Assembly: GCF_900112345.1 (NCBI RefSeq)
Contig: NZ_FOLB01000001.1
Location: forward strand, 124,001-188,000
Length of the DNA stretch: 64,000 bases
From: Nocardioides terrae
Lineage (GTDB): Bacteria; Actinomycetota; Actinomycetes; Propionibacteriales; Nocardioidaceae
Direction of reading: 5' to 3'
Positions within the stretch are counted from its first letter, which is position 1; each line of letters opens with the position of its first letter. The translations under genes and the position numbers were made by a program. Shown here piece by piece: positions 46,082 through 54,561 of the stretch. The notes beneath the pieces are model-generated. The model had not been told where the DNA came from, ran no database searches, and saw only the letters and a list, made by a program, of their open reading frames with translations.

Positions 46082-48295
46082 ATGGCCTACCTACTGTCCC
46101 GCATCGGCCGCGCCGCGTTCCGCCACCGGCGCCTGGTCGCGCTGATCTGGCTGGTGATCTTCGCCGGCTTCGGCGTCGGCGCGGCGACCATGAGCGGCTC
46201 CACCTCCGGGGCCTTCACCATGCCCGGCACCGAGTCGCAGCGAGCCATCGACCTGCTCTCCGACCGTCTTCCGGCCGCCAACGGCGCGTCGGGCCGGATC
46301 GTCTTCGCCGCTCCTGAGGGCGAGACGCTGTCCGGCGCGAGCAGAGCCGCCGTCCAGGACGCGGTTGCCCAGATCGCCGCCGTCCCCGGCGTCCAGGAGG
46401 CGGGTGACCCGTTCGCTGACGGCCTGGTCTCCCCCGACGGGCGGATCGCCCTCGCCCAGGTCGGCTTCGAGGACACCGGCGAGGAGCTCGACGACGCCAC
46501 TCGCGTCGCCGTCCACCGGGCCGCCGACACCGCCGAGGACGCCGGCGTGCAGGTCGAGCTCGGAGGTGACGCGGTGGTCGACTCCGACGAGTCGGGACTC
46601 ACCGAGTTCATCGGCCTCCCGGTGGCGGCGCTGGTGCTGCTGCTGACCTTCGGCAGCCTCATCGCGGCCGGGCTGCCGCTGCTCACGGCGATCGTCGGCG
46701 TCGCCACGGGCCTGGCCGGCATCACCGCCGCCACGGCCGTCTTCGACCTCAGCGACGAGGCGCCGACCATCGCGCTCATGCTCGGTCTCGCGGTCGGCAT
46801 CGACTACGCGGTCTTCATCGTGTCCCGCCACCGCAGCCAGCTGGCGAGTGGCATGCCCCTGGAGGACTCCGCCGCGCGGGCCATCGCGACGGCCGGCACG
46901 GCGGTCGTCTTCGCGGGCGCCACGGTCGTGATCGCGCTCGCCGCGCTCAGCGTCGTCGGCATCCCGTTCATCACCGGCATGGGCCTGGCCGCCGCGGCGA
47001 CGGTGGTGATCGCGGTCGCGGTCGCCCTGACCCTCGTCCCGGCGATGCTCGGCTTCGCGGGGACGAGGATCGCCGGGCGCCGGCGAAGCGGCCCGTCGGC
47101 GCAGCAGATCGACGAGGCCTCGAGCGACGCCGGTCGGCGTACCCTCGGCGCCCGATGGGCCCGGCTGGTGACGCGCCACCGCGTGGTCGCCGCGTTGGTC
47201 ACCACCGTGCTGCTCGGCGCCTGCGCGCTCCCGGTCTTCGGGCTGAGGCTCGGCCTGCCGGACGACTCGACCGCCTCGCCGAGCGCGACGAACCGGCAGG
47301 CCTACGACCTGCTCGCCGAGGGCTTCGGGCCCGGCTTCAACGGCCCCCTCACTCTGGTCGTCGCCGGCGGAGCGGGCGATGACGTCGCCGACTCGGCGGC
47401 GGCCGTCGCCAGCGGGATCGACGACGTCGACGGCGTCGCCAACGTCGGCAGGCCGGTCCTCAACCCGGCCGGCGACACGGCCGTCATCTCGCTCACGCCC
47501 GAGAGCGGTCCCTCGACCGACGCCACGAAGCAGCTCGTCCACGACGTCCGGGACCGTGCCGAGGTGCTCGAGCACGACGTCGACGCCCAGGTTTTGGTGA
47601 CCGGGCAGACGGCGGTCAACATCGACGTCTCCGAACGGCTCGCCGACGCGCTCATCCCGTTCCTCGCGGTCATCGTCGGGCTCGCGTTCGTGCTGCTGGT
47701 GATCGCGTTCCGGTCCATCCTGGTGCCGCTCACGGCCGTCGCCGGATTCCTGCTCTCCATCGGAGCCGCCCTCGGCGCCCTGGTCGGCATCTTCCAGAAC
47801 GGCTTCGCGGCGGACCTGTTCGGTCTCGAGCCCGCGCCGATCATGTCGCTGCTGCCGATCATCGCGATCGGGATCCTCTTCGGACTCGCGATGGACTACC
47901 AGGTGTTCCTCGTCTCGCGCATGCGGGAGGAGCACGTCCACGGGGCTGGCCCGATCCGGTCGGTGACCGAGGGCTTCCGGCACGGCGCCCGGGTCGTCAC
48001 GGCGGCCGCCCTCATCATGGGCGCCGTCTTCGCCGGTTTCATGCTCGAGAGCGGGCTGATCAAGTCGGTCGGCTTCGCGCTCGCCTTCGGCATCCTGGTC
48101 GACGCCTTCGTGGTCAGGATGACGCTGATCCCCGCCGTGATGGCCGTCCTCGGCGAGCGGGCCTGGTGGCTGCCACGCTGGCTCGACCGGTTGCTGCCCC
48201 GGGTCGACCTCGAGGGCGCCGCCCTGGACGAGCCGACGCCGGCCGTCGTCGGCGCCGGCGACGCCGGCGACGCCGAGCCGGTGCCGCAGCACTGA
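46082..48295 (+). CDS. MMPL-family RND exporter
   Basis: 737 residues with two repeats, each one helix, a large outside loop and a helix bundle. Conserved signatures: GxxxDYxxF in GLAVGIDYAVFIVSRHRSQ and GLAMDYQVFLVSRMREE, preceded by the IALMLGL and LLPIIAIGILF stretches, with the Asp-Tyr pairs that carry protons. Relatives export lipids, siderophores or drugs. The hydrophilic tail is Gly/Asp/Ala rich. ATG 46082 follows GAGGACC. Divergent from a NarL-type two-component system. Confidence 0.92.
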   Translation: MAYLLSRIGRAAFRHRRLVALIWLVIFAGFGVGAATMSGSTSGAFTMPGTESQRAIDLLSDRLPAANGASGRIVFAAPEGETLSGASRAAVQDAVAQIAAVPGVQEAGDPFADGLVSPDGRIALAQVGFEDTGEELDDATRVAVHRAADTAEDAGVQVELGGDAVVDSDESGLTEFIGLPVAALVLLLTFGSLIAAGLPLLTAIVGVATGLAGITAATAVFDLSDEAPTIALMLGLAVGIDYAVFIVSRHRSQLASGMPLEDSAARAIATAGTAVVFAGATVVIALAALSVVGIPFITGMGLAAAATVVIAVAVALTLVPAMLGFAGTRIAGRRRSGPSAQQIDEASSDAGRRTLGARWARLVTRHRVVAALVTTVLLGACALPVFGLRLGLPDDSTASPSATNRQAYDLLAEGFGPGFNGPLTLVVAGGAGDDVADSAAAVASGIDDVDGVANVGRPVLNPAGDTAVISLTPESGPSTDATKQLVHDVRDRAEVLEHDVDAQVLVTGQTAVNIDVSERLADALIPFLAVIVGLAFVLLVIAFRSILVPLTAVAGFLLSIGAALGALVGIFQNGFAADLFGLEPAPIMSLLPIIAIGILFGLAMDYQVFLVSRMREEHVHGAGPIRSVTEGFRHGARVVTAAALIMGAVFAGFMLESGLIKSVGFALAFGILVDAFVVRMTLIPAVMAVLGERAWWLPRWLDRLLPRVDLEGAALDEPTPAVVGAGDAGDAEPVPQH

Positions 48296-48320
48296 CCGGT
48301 CGCGTCCCGGCCTGCACAGC

Positions 48321-48363
48321 ACGAGACGCCCGCCGCGGGTATATCCCGCGGCGGGCGCCTCGT
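48321..48363. terminator. Bidirectional terminator hairpin between the MMPL gene and rho
   Basis: Stem GCCCGCCGCGGG / CCCGCGGCGGGC with loop TATAT; after one mismatch the stem continues for five more pairs (ACGAG/CTCGT). It lies 25 bases after the MMPL stop and 15 after the rho stop, serving both convergent genes. Confidence 0.75.
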
Positions 48364-48378
48364 CGTCCTGCAGCCGGC

Positions 48379-50352
48379 TCAGCCCTGGTCGGAGCCCGGG
48401 GTCGTCTTCTGCACCTGGAGGAGGAACTCGATGTTGCTCTGGGTCTTCTTGAGCCGCTCCAGGAGCAGCTCGAGCGCCTGCTGGCCGTCGAGGGCGGAGA
48501 GCAGCTTGCGCAGCTTCCACACGATCGCCAGCTCCTCCTTGCTCATGAGGAGCTCCTCGCGACGCGTGCCCGACTGGACGGCGTCGATGGCCGGGAAGAT
48601 GCGCTTGTCGGCGAAGTCCCGGCGCAGCCGGATCTCCATGTTGCCGGTCCCCTTGAACTCCTCGAAGATCACCTCGTCCATCTTCGAGCCGGACTCGATG
48701 AGCGCCGTCGCCAGGATGGTGAGCGAGCCGCCGTTCTCGATGTTGCGGGCCGCGCCGAAGAACTTCTTCGGCGGGTAGAGCGCCGCGGAGTCCACGCCGC
48801 CCGACAGGATCCGACCGCTCGCCGGGGCCGCCAGGTTGTAGGCCCGGCCCAGGCGGGTGATGCCGTCGAGGAGCACGACGACGTCATGCCCGAGCTCGAC
48901 GAGCCGCTTGGCCCGTTCGATGGCGAGCTCGGCCACGATCGTGTGGTCGCCGGCGGGCCGGTCGAAGGTCGAGGAGATGACCTCGCCCTTGACCGAGCGC
49001 TCGAAGTCGGTGACCTCCTCCGGCCGCTCGTCGACCAGGACGACCATCAGGTGGCACTCGGGGTTGTTGGTCGTGATCGAGTTGGCGATCGACTGCATGA
49101 TCATCGTCTTGCCGGCCTTGGCGGGCGAGACGATGAGGCCGCGCTGGCCCTTGCCGATCGGAGCGGCGATGTCGATGACCCGGCCGATCATGTTGTCGGC
49201 GCCCGTCTCCATCCGGAGTCGCTCGTTGGCGTAGAGCGGCGTCAGCTTGGAGAACTCCACCCGGGTCGTCGCCGCCGACGGGTCGGCGCCGTTGACGGTG
49301 TCGATGAGCACCATCGGGTTGAACTTCTCCTTGCGCTCCCCCTCGCGGGGCTGGCGCACCTGGCCGGTGATCGCGTCGCCGCGGCGCAGGCCGAGCTTGC
49401 GGACCATCGACAGCGAGACATAGACGTCGTCGGGGCCGGGCAGGTAGCCGCTGGTCCTGACGAAGGCGTAGTTGTCGAGCACGTCGAGGATGCCGGCCGC
49501 GGGCACCAGCACGTCGTCGTCGCGTACGTCGACCTCCGGCTCGTTGCGCTGGCCGCCCTGCCGCTGCGGGTTGCGCTCGCGGTCGCGGTCACGACCCCGA
49601 CGGCGGCGGTTCCGACGGCTGCCGCCCTCACCGTCGGCGTCCTGGGCCTGGTTGCCCTGGTGGCCCTGCTCGTCCTGGTCCTGGCCGTGCTGGCTGCGGT
49701 CCGGCCGGTCCTGGTTGCGCTGGTCCTGGTTGCGCTGGTCCTGGTTGCGATCTGCCTGGTCGCCCTGGGCCGCCTGGTCGCCCTGGTTGCGCTGGTTGCC
49801 GCCCTGGTTGCCGCCCTGGTTGCGCTGGCCCCGCTGCTGGTTGCGGTCCTGCTGCTGGCCCTGCTGCTGACCCTGCTGCTGACCCTGCTGCCGGTCCTGC
49901 TCGGCGCGCGACTCCGCCCGGTCCTGGCGGTCGTCCTGCTCGGCCTGGCGCTCGGCCTGGCGTCCACGCCGCTCACCGCGGTCGCGGGTCTCGGCCGGGG
50001 GGGCCTCCTCCTGCGGGGCGCGCGCGGTCTCGGGCGCAGGCGTCTGCTCGGCCCGGTCCTCGGCAGCCTTCGCGCCGCGAGCGCGGCGCGGCTTGCGGGT
50101 GTCCGCCTTCGGGGCGTCGCCCTCGCTGGAGGTCGAGGCGGTGGAGGCGGAGGCGGCCGCTGAACGGCCGCCGCTCGGCTGGGCGGCCTTGATGGCATCG
50201 ATGAGCTGGGCCTTCTTCATCGACCCGGCACCGGAGATGCCCATGCCGCTCGCCATGGCCTTGAGGTCCGCGAGCAGCATCGCGTTGAGCCCACCGCGCT
50301 TCTTCGGGGCGCTCTCGGCGCCCGCCGCAGTGGGTTCGATGGTTTCCGTCAC
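48379..50352 (-). CDS. rho: Transcription termination factor Rho with Q/N/R-rich insert
   Basis: 657 residues against about 420 in E. coli. N-terminal Rho_N (about 20-60, LLADLKAMASGMGISG), then about 225 residues of low-complexity insert (acidic Ala/Pro part, then Gln/Asn/Arg/Gly/Asp part with QQGQQQGQQQ), the CSD RNA-binding domain (YAFVRTSGYLPGPDDVYVS, partly) and the ATPase: Walker A SPAKAGKTMIMQ, Walker B VVVLLDGITRLGRAYN. It starts at GTG 50352 with GGAAGG upstream. Actinobacterial Rho proteins carry such inserts, which bind RNA and loosen sequence demand. Confidence 0.97.
   Translation of the reverse strand: MTETIEPTAAGAESAPKKRGGLNAMLLADLKAMASGMGISGAGSMKKAQLIDAIKAAQPSGGRSAAASASTASTSSEGDAPKADTRKPRRARGAKAAEDRAEQTPAPETARAPQEEAPPAETRDRGERRGRQAERQAEQDDRQDRAESRAEQDRQQGQQQGQQQGQQQDRNQQRGQRNQGGNQGGNQRNQGDQAAQGDQADRNQDQRNQDQRNQDRPDRSQHGQDQDEQGHQGNQAQDADGEGGSRRNRRRRGRDRDRERNPQRQGGQRNEPEVDVRDDDVLVPAAGILDVLDNYAFVRTSGYLPGPDDVYVSLSMVRKLGLRRGDAITGQVRQPREGERKEKFNPMVLIDTVNGADPSAATTRVEFSKLTPLYANERLRMETGADNMIGRVIDIAAPIGKGQRGLIVSPAKAGKTMIMQSIANSITTNNPECHLMVVLVDERPEEVTDFERSVKGEVISSTFDRPAGDHTIVAELAIERAKRLVELGHDVVVLLDGITRLGRAYNLAAPASGRILSGGVDSAALYPPKKFFGAARNIENGGSLTILATALIESGSKMDEVIFEEFKGTGNMEIRLRRDFADKRIFPAIDAVQSGTRREELLMSKEELAIVWKLRKLLSALDGQQALELLLERLKKTQSNIEFLLQVQKTTPGSDQG
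49590..49920. repeat. Low-complexity repeat tract inside rho
   Basis: Plus-strand runs of CTGGTTGC, GCCCTGGTTGCC and CTGCTGACC units encode, on the minus strand, the Gln/Asn/Arg/Gly/Asp-rich insert. Units are imperfect and mostly multiples of three, so they look like coding microsatellites and not an array of mobile origin. Confidence 0.7.
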
Positions 50353-50493
50353 GTGAGGTCCTTCCCACGTATCACAGCCTGAGCCGGCGTACCGCCGGCG
50401 GCTGACCTGGTGTTGAGGCTTCCCTCGTTCATGGAGGTCCCGGTCGGGGCAGGGTTCACTGCGCGGGGTGAGGGAAGAGGGTTTCCGCATCGC

Positions 50494-50507
50494 GGACCGA
50501 TCGGTCC
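50494..50507. promoter_or_regulatory. Perfect 14-bp palindrome GGACCGATCGGTCC upstream of rho
   Basis: Lies 142-155 bases before the rho start, in the 231-base thrB-rho gap, which holds no gene. A second hairpin (GCCGGCG-TAC-CGCCGGC, 50383-50399) lies nearer the start in the leader RNA. Either could take part in rho control; no regulator is known. Confidence 0.4.
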
Positions 50508-50583
50508 TCATGATGCCACGCCGAGCTGTGCGGCGCGGAATGACTGTCACAACACGCCGCCCGCGTGTCTGATTCCGGCCCGG

Positions 50584-51495
50584 TCACTCGACGCGGGCGC
50601 CGTCGAGAGAGACGGCGAGGTGCTGCGCCGACCACCCGGCGGGACAGCGGGCCAGCAGGTCATGGGTCAGGCTCGACCCGTCGCTGTCGGTGAAGGCGAG
50701 CACCGTGGGCCCGGCACCCGAGACCACAGCCGCGACGCCATCGGCGCGCAGCGCGTCGACGAGGGCCAACGAGTCGGGCATGGCCGGGCGCCGGTAGTCC
50801 TGGTGCAGGTAGTCGCGGGTCGCCCGGTGCAGCTGCTCGGGCTGGCTGGCCAGTGCGGCGACGAGGAGGGCGGTCCGTGCCGCGTCGGCGGCGGCGTCGG
50901 CGTGCGGCACCTCGGCCGGCAGCAGGCCGCGCGCGACCTTGGTCTCCACCCCGGTGGGCGGCACGAAGACGACCGCGCCGACACGCGGGTCGACCGAGGC
51001 GCTGACCGCCCAGAAGTCGCTCCCCGTCTCGTTGCCGGAGATCACGAACCCGCCGTGGAACGCCGGCGCGACGTTGTCCGGGTGCCCCTCGAGCCGGGCC
51101 GTCAGCCGGAAGGCGGCCCCGTCGTCCATGAGCAGCTCGCCACCGGCGACCAGTGCGCGGGCGAGCACCACCCCACCGACGATCGCCGCCGAGGACGAGC
51201 CGAGCCCGCGTGCGTGGGGTACGACGTTGCGGCAGCTCAGCCGCAGCCCCGGGGGCTGCTGCCCGAGCAGGTCGAAGGCAGCCCTCATCGAGCGGACGAC
51301 GAGGTGGCTCTCGTCGCGTGGCACGTCGTCGGCGCCCGCTCCCTCGACCTCGACGACCAGGCCGGACCCGGTCACCTCCGCCTCGAGGGCGTCGCGCAGC
51401 TCGAGCGCCAGGCCGAGCGAGTCGTAGCCGGGGCCGAGGTTCGCCGAGGTGGCGGGCACGGTGACCCGCACCGGGCCCGGGACGAACGACGTCAT
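50584..51495 (-). CDS. thrB: Homoserine kinase
   Basis: 303 residues, GHMP kinase fold. The substrate motif is PATSANLGPGYDSLGLAL near residue 14, the ATP loop is HARGLGSSSAAIVGG (about 90-104), and the C-terminal GHMP motif is VVSGAGPTVLAF. It makes O-phospho-L-homoserine, the substrate of ThrC encoded 5 bases upstream. Last gene of the hom-thrC-thrB operon. Confidence 0.95.
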   Translation of the reverse strand: MTSFVPGPVRVTVPATSANLGPGYDSLGLALELRDALEAEVTGSGLVVEVEGAGADDVPRDESHLVVRSMRAAFDLLGQQPPGLRLSCRNVVPHARGLGSSSAAIVGGVVLARALVAGGELLMDDGAAFRLTARLEGHPDNVAPAFHGGFVISGNETGSDFWAVSASVDPRVGAVVFVPPTGVETKVARGLLPAEVPHADAAADAARTALLVAALASQPEQLHRATRDYLHQDYRRPAMPDSLALVDALRADGVAAVVSGAGPTVLAFTDSDGSSLTHDLLARCPAGWSAQHLAVSLDGARVE

Positions 51496-51500
51496 CCGGG

Positions 51501-52571
51501 TCAGACGAGGCCGGCCGCGGCGGCCGCCGCGTCGATGTCGGCGTCGACGACGACCTGCGGGATATCGCCGAAGAACTCCAGCGCCGTGATCGTGTCCTTG
51601 AGGCCGTGCCCGGTGACCGTGATGACAACGCTCTTGCCGGCGTAGGACTCACCGGCCTCGACCTCCGCGAGCAGGCCCGCGACGCCGACGGCCGAGGCGG
51701 GCTCGACGAAGACGCCGTCGCGGCGGGCCAGGTCGGCCTGGGCACTGAGGATCTTCTCGTCGGGCAGGGCCGCGAACCGGCCGCCGGACTGCTCCCGGGC
51801 CGCCTCGGCGAGCTCCCAGGAGGCCGGGTTGCCGATCCGGATGGCCGTCGCCCTGGTCTCGGGGAACTCCACCGGCCGGCCGAGCACCAGCGGGGCGGCG
51901 CCCTCGGCCTGGAACGCGCGCAGCACCGGCTTCCTGGTCGCCTTGCCGGCGTCGGCGTACTGCCGATAGCCGAGCCAGTAGGCCGACATGTTGCCGGCGT
52001 TGCCGATGGGCATCAGGTGGTAGTCGGGTGCGTCGCCGAGCCGGTCCACGATCTCGAAGGCGGCCGTCTTCTGGCCCTCGAGCCGGACCGGGTTGACCGA
52101 GTTGACCAGCGAGACCGGGTAGTGGTCGGCGAGGCCGCGGGACAGCTTGAGACAGTCGTCGAAGTTGCCGCGGACCTGGATCACCTGCGCCCCGTGGACC
52201 AGCGCCTGGGCGAGCTTGCCCGCGGCGATCTTGCCGTCGGGCACGAGCACGATCGGGGTGAGGCCGGCCTTGGCGGCGTAGGCCGCCATCGATGCCGAGG
52301 TGTTGCCGGTCGAGGCGCACACGCAGGCCTTGGCCCCCTCGTGCACGGCGACCGAGATGGCGGCGGTCATGCCGCGGTCCTTGAAGGACCCGGTCGGGTT
52401 CTGGCCCTCGACCTTCAGCCAGACCTCGCCGTCGGTGAGCCCCGAGAGCCACTCCGAGCGCACGAGCGGGGTGCCGCCCTCGCCGAGCGTGACCGAGGGG
52501 GTGCCGGCGGGGATGTCGAGGAGGTCGCGGTACTCCTCGATCACGCCGCGCCACTGGTGGCTCGTCATCAC
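51501..52571 (-). CDS. thrC: Threonine synthase
   Basis: 356 residues, the short actinobacterial/plant-like type. PLP Lys in GSFKDRGM (about residue 63), phosphate-binding [11 protein letters not shown] and the SxxNP-like [14 protein letters not shown]. Converts O-phosphohomoserine to threonine. ATG 52571 overlaps the hom stop by 4 bases (ATGA). Confidence 0.96.
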   Translation of the reverse strand: MMTSHQWRGVIEEYRDLLDIPAGTPSVTLGEGGTPLVRSEWLSGLTDGEVWLKVEGQNPTGSFKDRGMTAAISVAVHEGAKACVCASTGNTSASMAAYAAKAGLTPIVLVPDGKIAAGKLAQALVHGAQVIQVRGNFDDCLKLSRGLADHYPVSLVNSVNPVRLEGQKTAAFEIVDRLGDAPDYHLMPIGNAGNMSAYWLGYRQYADAGKATRKPVLRAFQAEGAAPLVLGRPVEFPETRATAIRIGNPASWELAEAAREQSGGRFAALPDEKILSAQADLARRDGVFVEPASAVGVAGLLAEVEAGESYAGKSVVITVTGHGLKDTITALEFFGDIPQVVVDADIDAAAAAAGLV

Positions 52572-53866
52572 AGCTCTCCCTCTACACGCATGACGCTCGT
52601 GACGTCGCGAACGATGTCCATCCCCCGCAGCACCTCGACGGTCGCGGCGAGCTGGGCGTCGGTCGCCTGGTGGCTGACGACGACCAGCTGGGCGTCGGCG
52701 TCCCGGCCCTCCTGGCGCACGGTCTGGATCGAGACGTCGTGCTCGGCGAACGCGGTCGCGACCGCAGCGAGCACGCCCGCCTTGTCGGCGACGTCGAGCG
52801 ACACGTGGTAGCGGGTGATCGTCTCGCCCATCGGCAGCACCTGCCGGTCGGCGTACGCCGACTCGCCGGCGCCCGTGGTGTCCTGGATCCGGTTGCGGGC
52901 GACCGTCACGAGATCGCCGAGCACGGCGCTCGCGGTCGGTGCGCCGCCCGCGCCGCGGCCGTAGAACATCAGCTCGCCGGCGGCCTCGGACTCGACGAAG
53001 ACGGCGTTGAACGCCTCGCGCACGCTCGCCAGCGGATGGCTGCGCGGGATCATCACCGGGTGCACCCGGGCGCTCACCGCCTCGTCTCCCCCGGGAACCG
53101 CACGCAGCTCGGCGATCGCCAGCAGCTTCACGACGCTGCCCATCGCCTTCGCGCTGGCGACGTCGGCGGCGGTCACGTCGGAGATGCCCTCGCGGTGCAC
53201 GTCGTTGGCGGTCACCCGGCTGTGGAAGGCGAGGCTGGCGAGGATGGCGGCCTTCGCGGCGGCGTCGAAACCCTCGACGTCGGCGGTCGGGTCCGCCTCG
53301 GCGTACCCCAGCTCCTGCGCCTCGGCCAGCGCCTCGTCGAAGCCGGAGCCGTGGGTGTCCATCTTGTCGAGGATGTAGTTGGTGGTGCCGTTGACGATGC
53401 CCATCACCTTGGTGACCCGGTCACCGGCGAGCGACTCCCGCAGCGGACGCAGGATCGGGATGGCACCGGCCACGGCCGCCTCGTAGTAGAGGTCGCGCCC
53501 GGCCTTCTCGGCCGCCTCGAACAGGGTGGCGCCGTCCTCGGCGAGCAGCGCCTTGTTGGCCGTCACGACGCTCGCGCCGCTCTCCAGCGCGGCCAGGATC
53601 AGGCTGCGCGCGGGCTCGATCCCACCGATCACCTCGACGACCACGTCGACGTCGTCGCGGCGCGCGAGGGCGAGGGCGTCCGTGGTCAGCAGGGCCTGGG
53701 GTACGTCGACCTCGCGCGGCGCATCGAGACGGCGCACGGCGACGCCGGCCAGCTCGACGGGTGCGCCGACCCGGGCGGCGAGGTCGCCGGCCTGCTCCGT
53801 GAGCAGCCGCACGACCTGGGATCCGACGGAGCCGCAGCCGAGCACCGCCACCTTGAGGGGACGCAT
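52568..53866 (-). CDS. hom: Homoserine dehydrogenase
   Basis: 432 residues. NAD(P)-binding [13 protein letters not shown] at the N-terminus, catalytic domain with [14 protein letters not shown] and [23 protein letters not shown] segment (here [14 protein letters not shown]), and a C-terminal ACT domain (about 350-430) for threonine feedback. Reduces aspartate semialdehyde to homoserine. Leaderless start: TACCCT ends 7 bases before ATG 53866. Aspartokinase is not in the window. Confidence 0.96.
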   Translation of the reverse strand: MRPLKVAVLGCGSVGSQVVRLLTEQAGDLAARVGAPVELAGVAVRRLDAPREVDVPQALLTTDALALARRDDVDVVVEVIGGIEPARSLILAALESGASVVTANKALLAEDGATLFEAAEKAGRDLYYEAAVAGAIPILRPLRESLAGDRVTKVMGIVNGTTNYILDKMDTHGSGFDEALAEAQELGYAEADPTADVEGFDAAAKAAILASLAFHSRVTANDVHREGISDVTAADVASAKAMGSVVKLLAIAELRAVPGGDEAVSARVHPVMIPRSHPLASVREAFNAVFVESEAAGELMFYGRGAGGAPTASAVLGDLVTVARNRIQDTTGAGESAYADRQVLPMGETITRYHVSLDVADKAGVLAAVATAFAEHDVSIQTVRQEGRDADAQLVVVSHQATDAQLAATVEVLRGMDIVRDVTSVMRVEGEL

Positions 53867-53873
53867 GCTGGCA

Positions 53874-53879
53874 AGGGTA
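53874..53879 (-). promoter_or_regulatory. -10 hexamer TACCCT of the hom-thrC-thrB operon (leaderless)
   Basis: TACCCT on the minus strand is separated by 7 bases from ATG 53866. The short 119-base gap to the divergent gene contains both promoters. Confidence 0.5.
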
Positions 53880-53973
53880 TCGGCGGTCGAGGGTCTCGCG
53901 CCCAGGGGTGACCGTCCGCGGACACCGCTGGTTCGTCGAGGTATGGACCGTCAGCACGACCGGGGCCGGCTGG

Positions 53974-53979
53974 CAGGAT
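53974..53979 (+). promoter_or_regulatory. -10-like hexamer CAGGAT before the ASCH-type gene
   Basis: CAGGAT (consensus TAnnnT with T to C) is exactly 6 bases before GTG 53986, supporting that start over the upstream in-frame start at 53908. Confidence 0.35.
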
Positions 53980-53985
53980 GCCGAT

Positions 53986-54561
53986 GTGCTCTTCCCGAAC
54001 GCCGATCTCGACCGGATCGCCTCCGGCGAGATCGACCTCGCCTTCCGGACGTGGACCCGGCCGATGCACGTGGCCGGCGGGCGGCAGCGGACCCGGATCG
54101 GCGTGGTCGAGTTCACCGAGGTCGCGAAGGTCGACCCGGCAGAGCTCACCGACGAGGACGCCCGCCGGGCGGGCACCGACCTGGCCCGGCTCCGGGCGTT
54201 CCTGTCCCGGAAGGACGGCGACGTCTACCGGGTCGGCGTGCGGTTCGCCGGGGCCGACGAGCGGGTCGCGCTGCGGGCGAAGCGGCCCGGGCGGCGTCAG
54301 GTCGCCGAGGTCCTCGACCGGCTCGCCGCCATGGACCGCCGCAGCCGGCGCGGGCCGTGGACCCGCGAGCACCTCGAGCTCATCGAGGCGCGTCCGGCCG
54401 AGCTCGCCGAGACGATCGCGGCCAGCATCGGACGCGAGAAGAAGCCGTTCAAGGCCGACGTACGACGGCTCAAGGAGCTGGGGCTGACCGAGAGCCTGCC
54501 GGTCGGCTACCGGCTCTCACCTCGTGGTCGGGCGGTGCTGGAGGCGCTGCGCGGGCTCTAG
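53986..54561 (+). CDS. ASCH-like domain protein with C-terminal winged-helix-like segment
   Basis: 191 residues from GTG 53986. The N-terminal part (VLFPNADLDRIASGEIDLAFRTW, partly; GGRQRTRIGVVEFTEV) is in the style of small ASCH/PUA-like RNA-binding domains. The C-terminal 40 residues (FKADVRRLKELGLTESL, GYRLSPRGRAVLEAL) resemble a winged helix. Function unknown; RNA or DNA binding is a guess from fold. An upstream start (53908) would add 26 residues lacking family character. Overlaps the convergent lysA end by 4 bases. Confidence 0.65.
   Translation: MLFPNADLDRIASGEIDLAFRTWTRPMHVAGGRQRTRIGVVEFTEVAKVDPAELTDEDARRAGTDLARLRAFLSRKDGDVYRVGVRFAGADERVALRAKRPGRRQVAEVLDRLAAMDRRSRRGPWTREHLELIEARPAELAETIAASIGREKKPFKADVRRLKELGLTESLPVGYRLSPRGRAVLEALRGL

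Noticed and set aside
49590..49920. Repeat-rich region resembling a CRISPR-like array
   Set aside because: Units are short, imperfect, codon-phased and encode the Rho insert; there are no spacers or cas genes.
48166..50163. Long open frame on the plus strand opposite rho, with leucine/valine-rich runs
   Set aside because: It is the antisense of the Q/N-rich Rho insert. High GC at third positions keeps antisense frames open; it has no domain, no ribosome site and no start signal.
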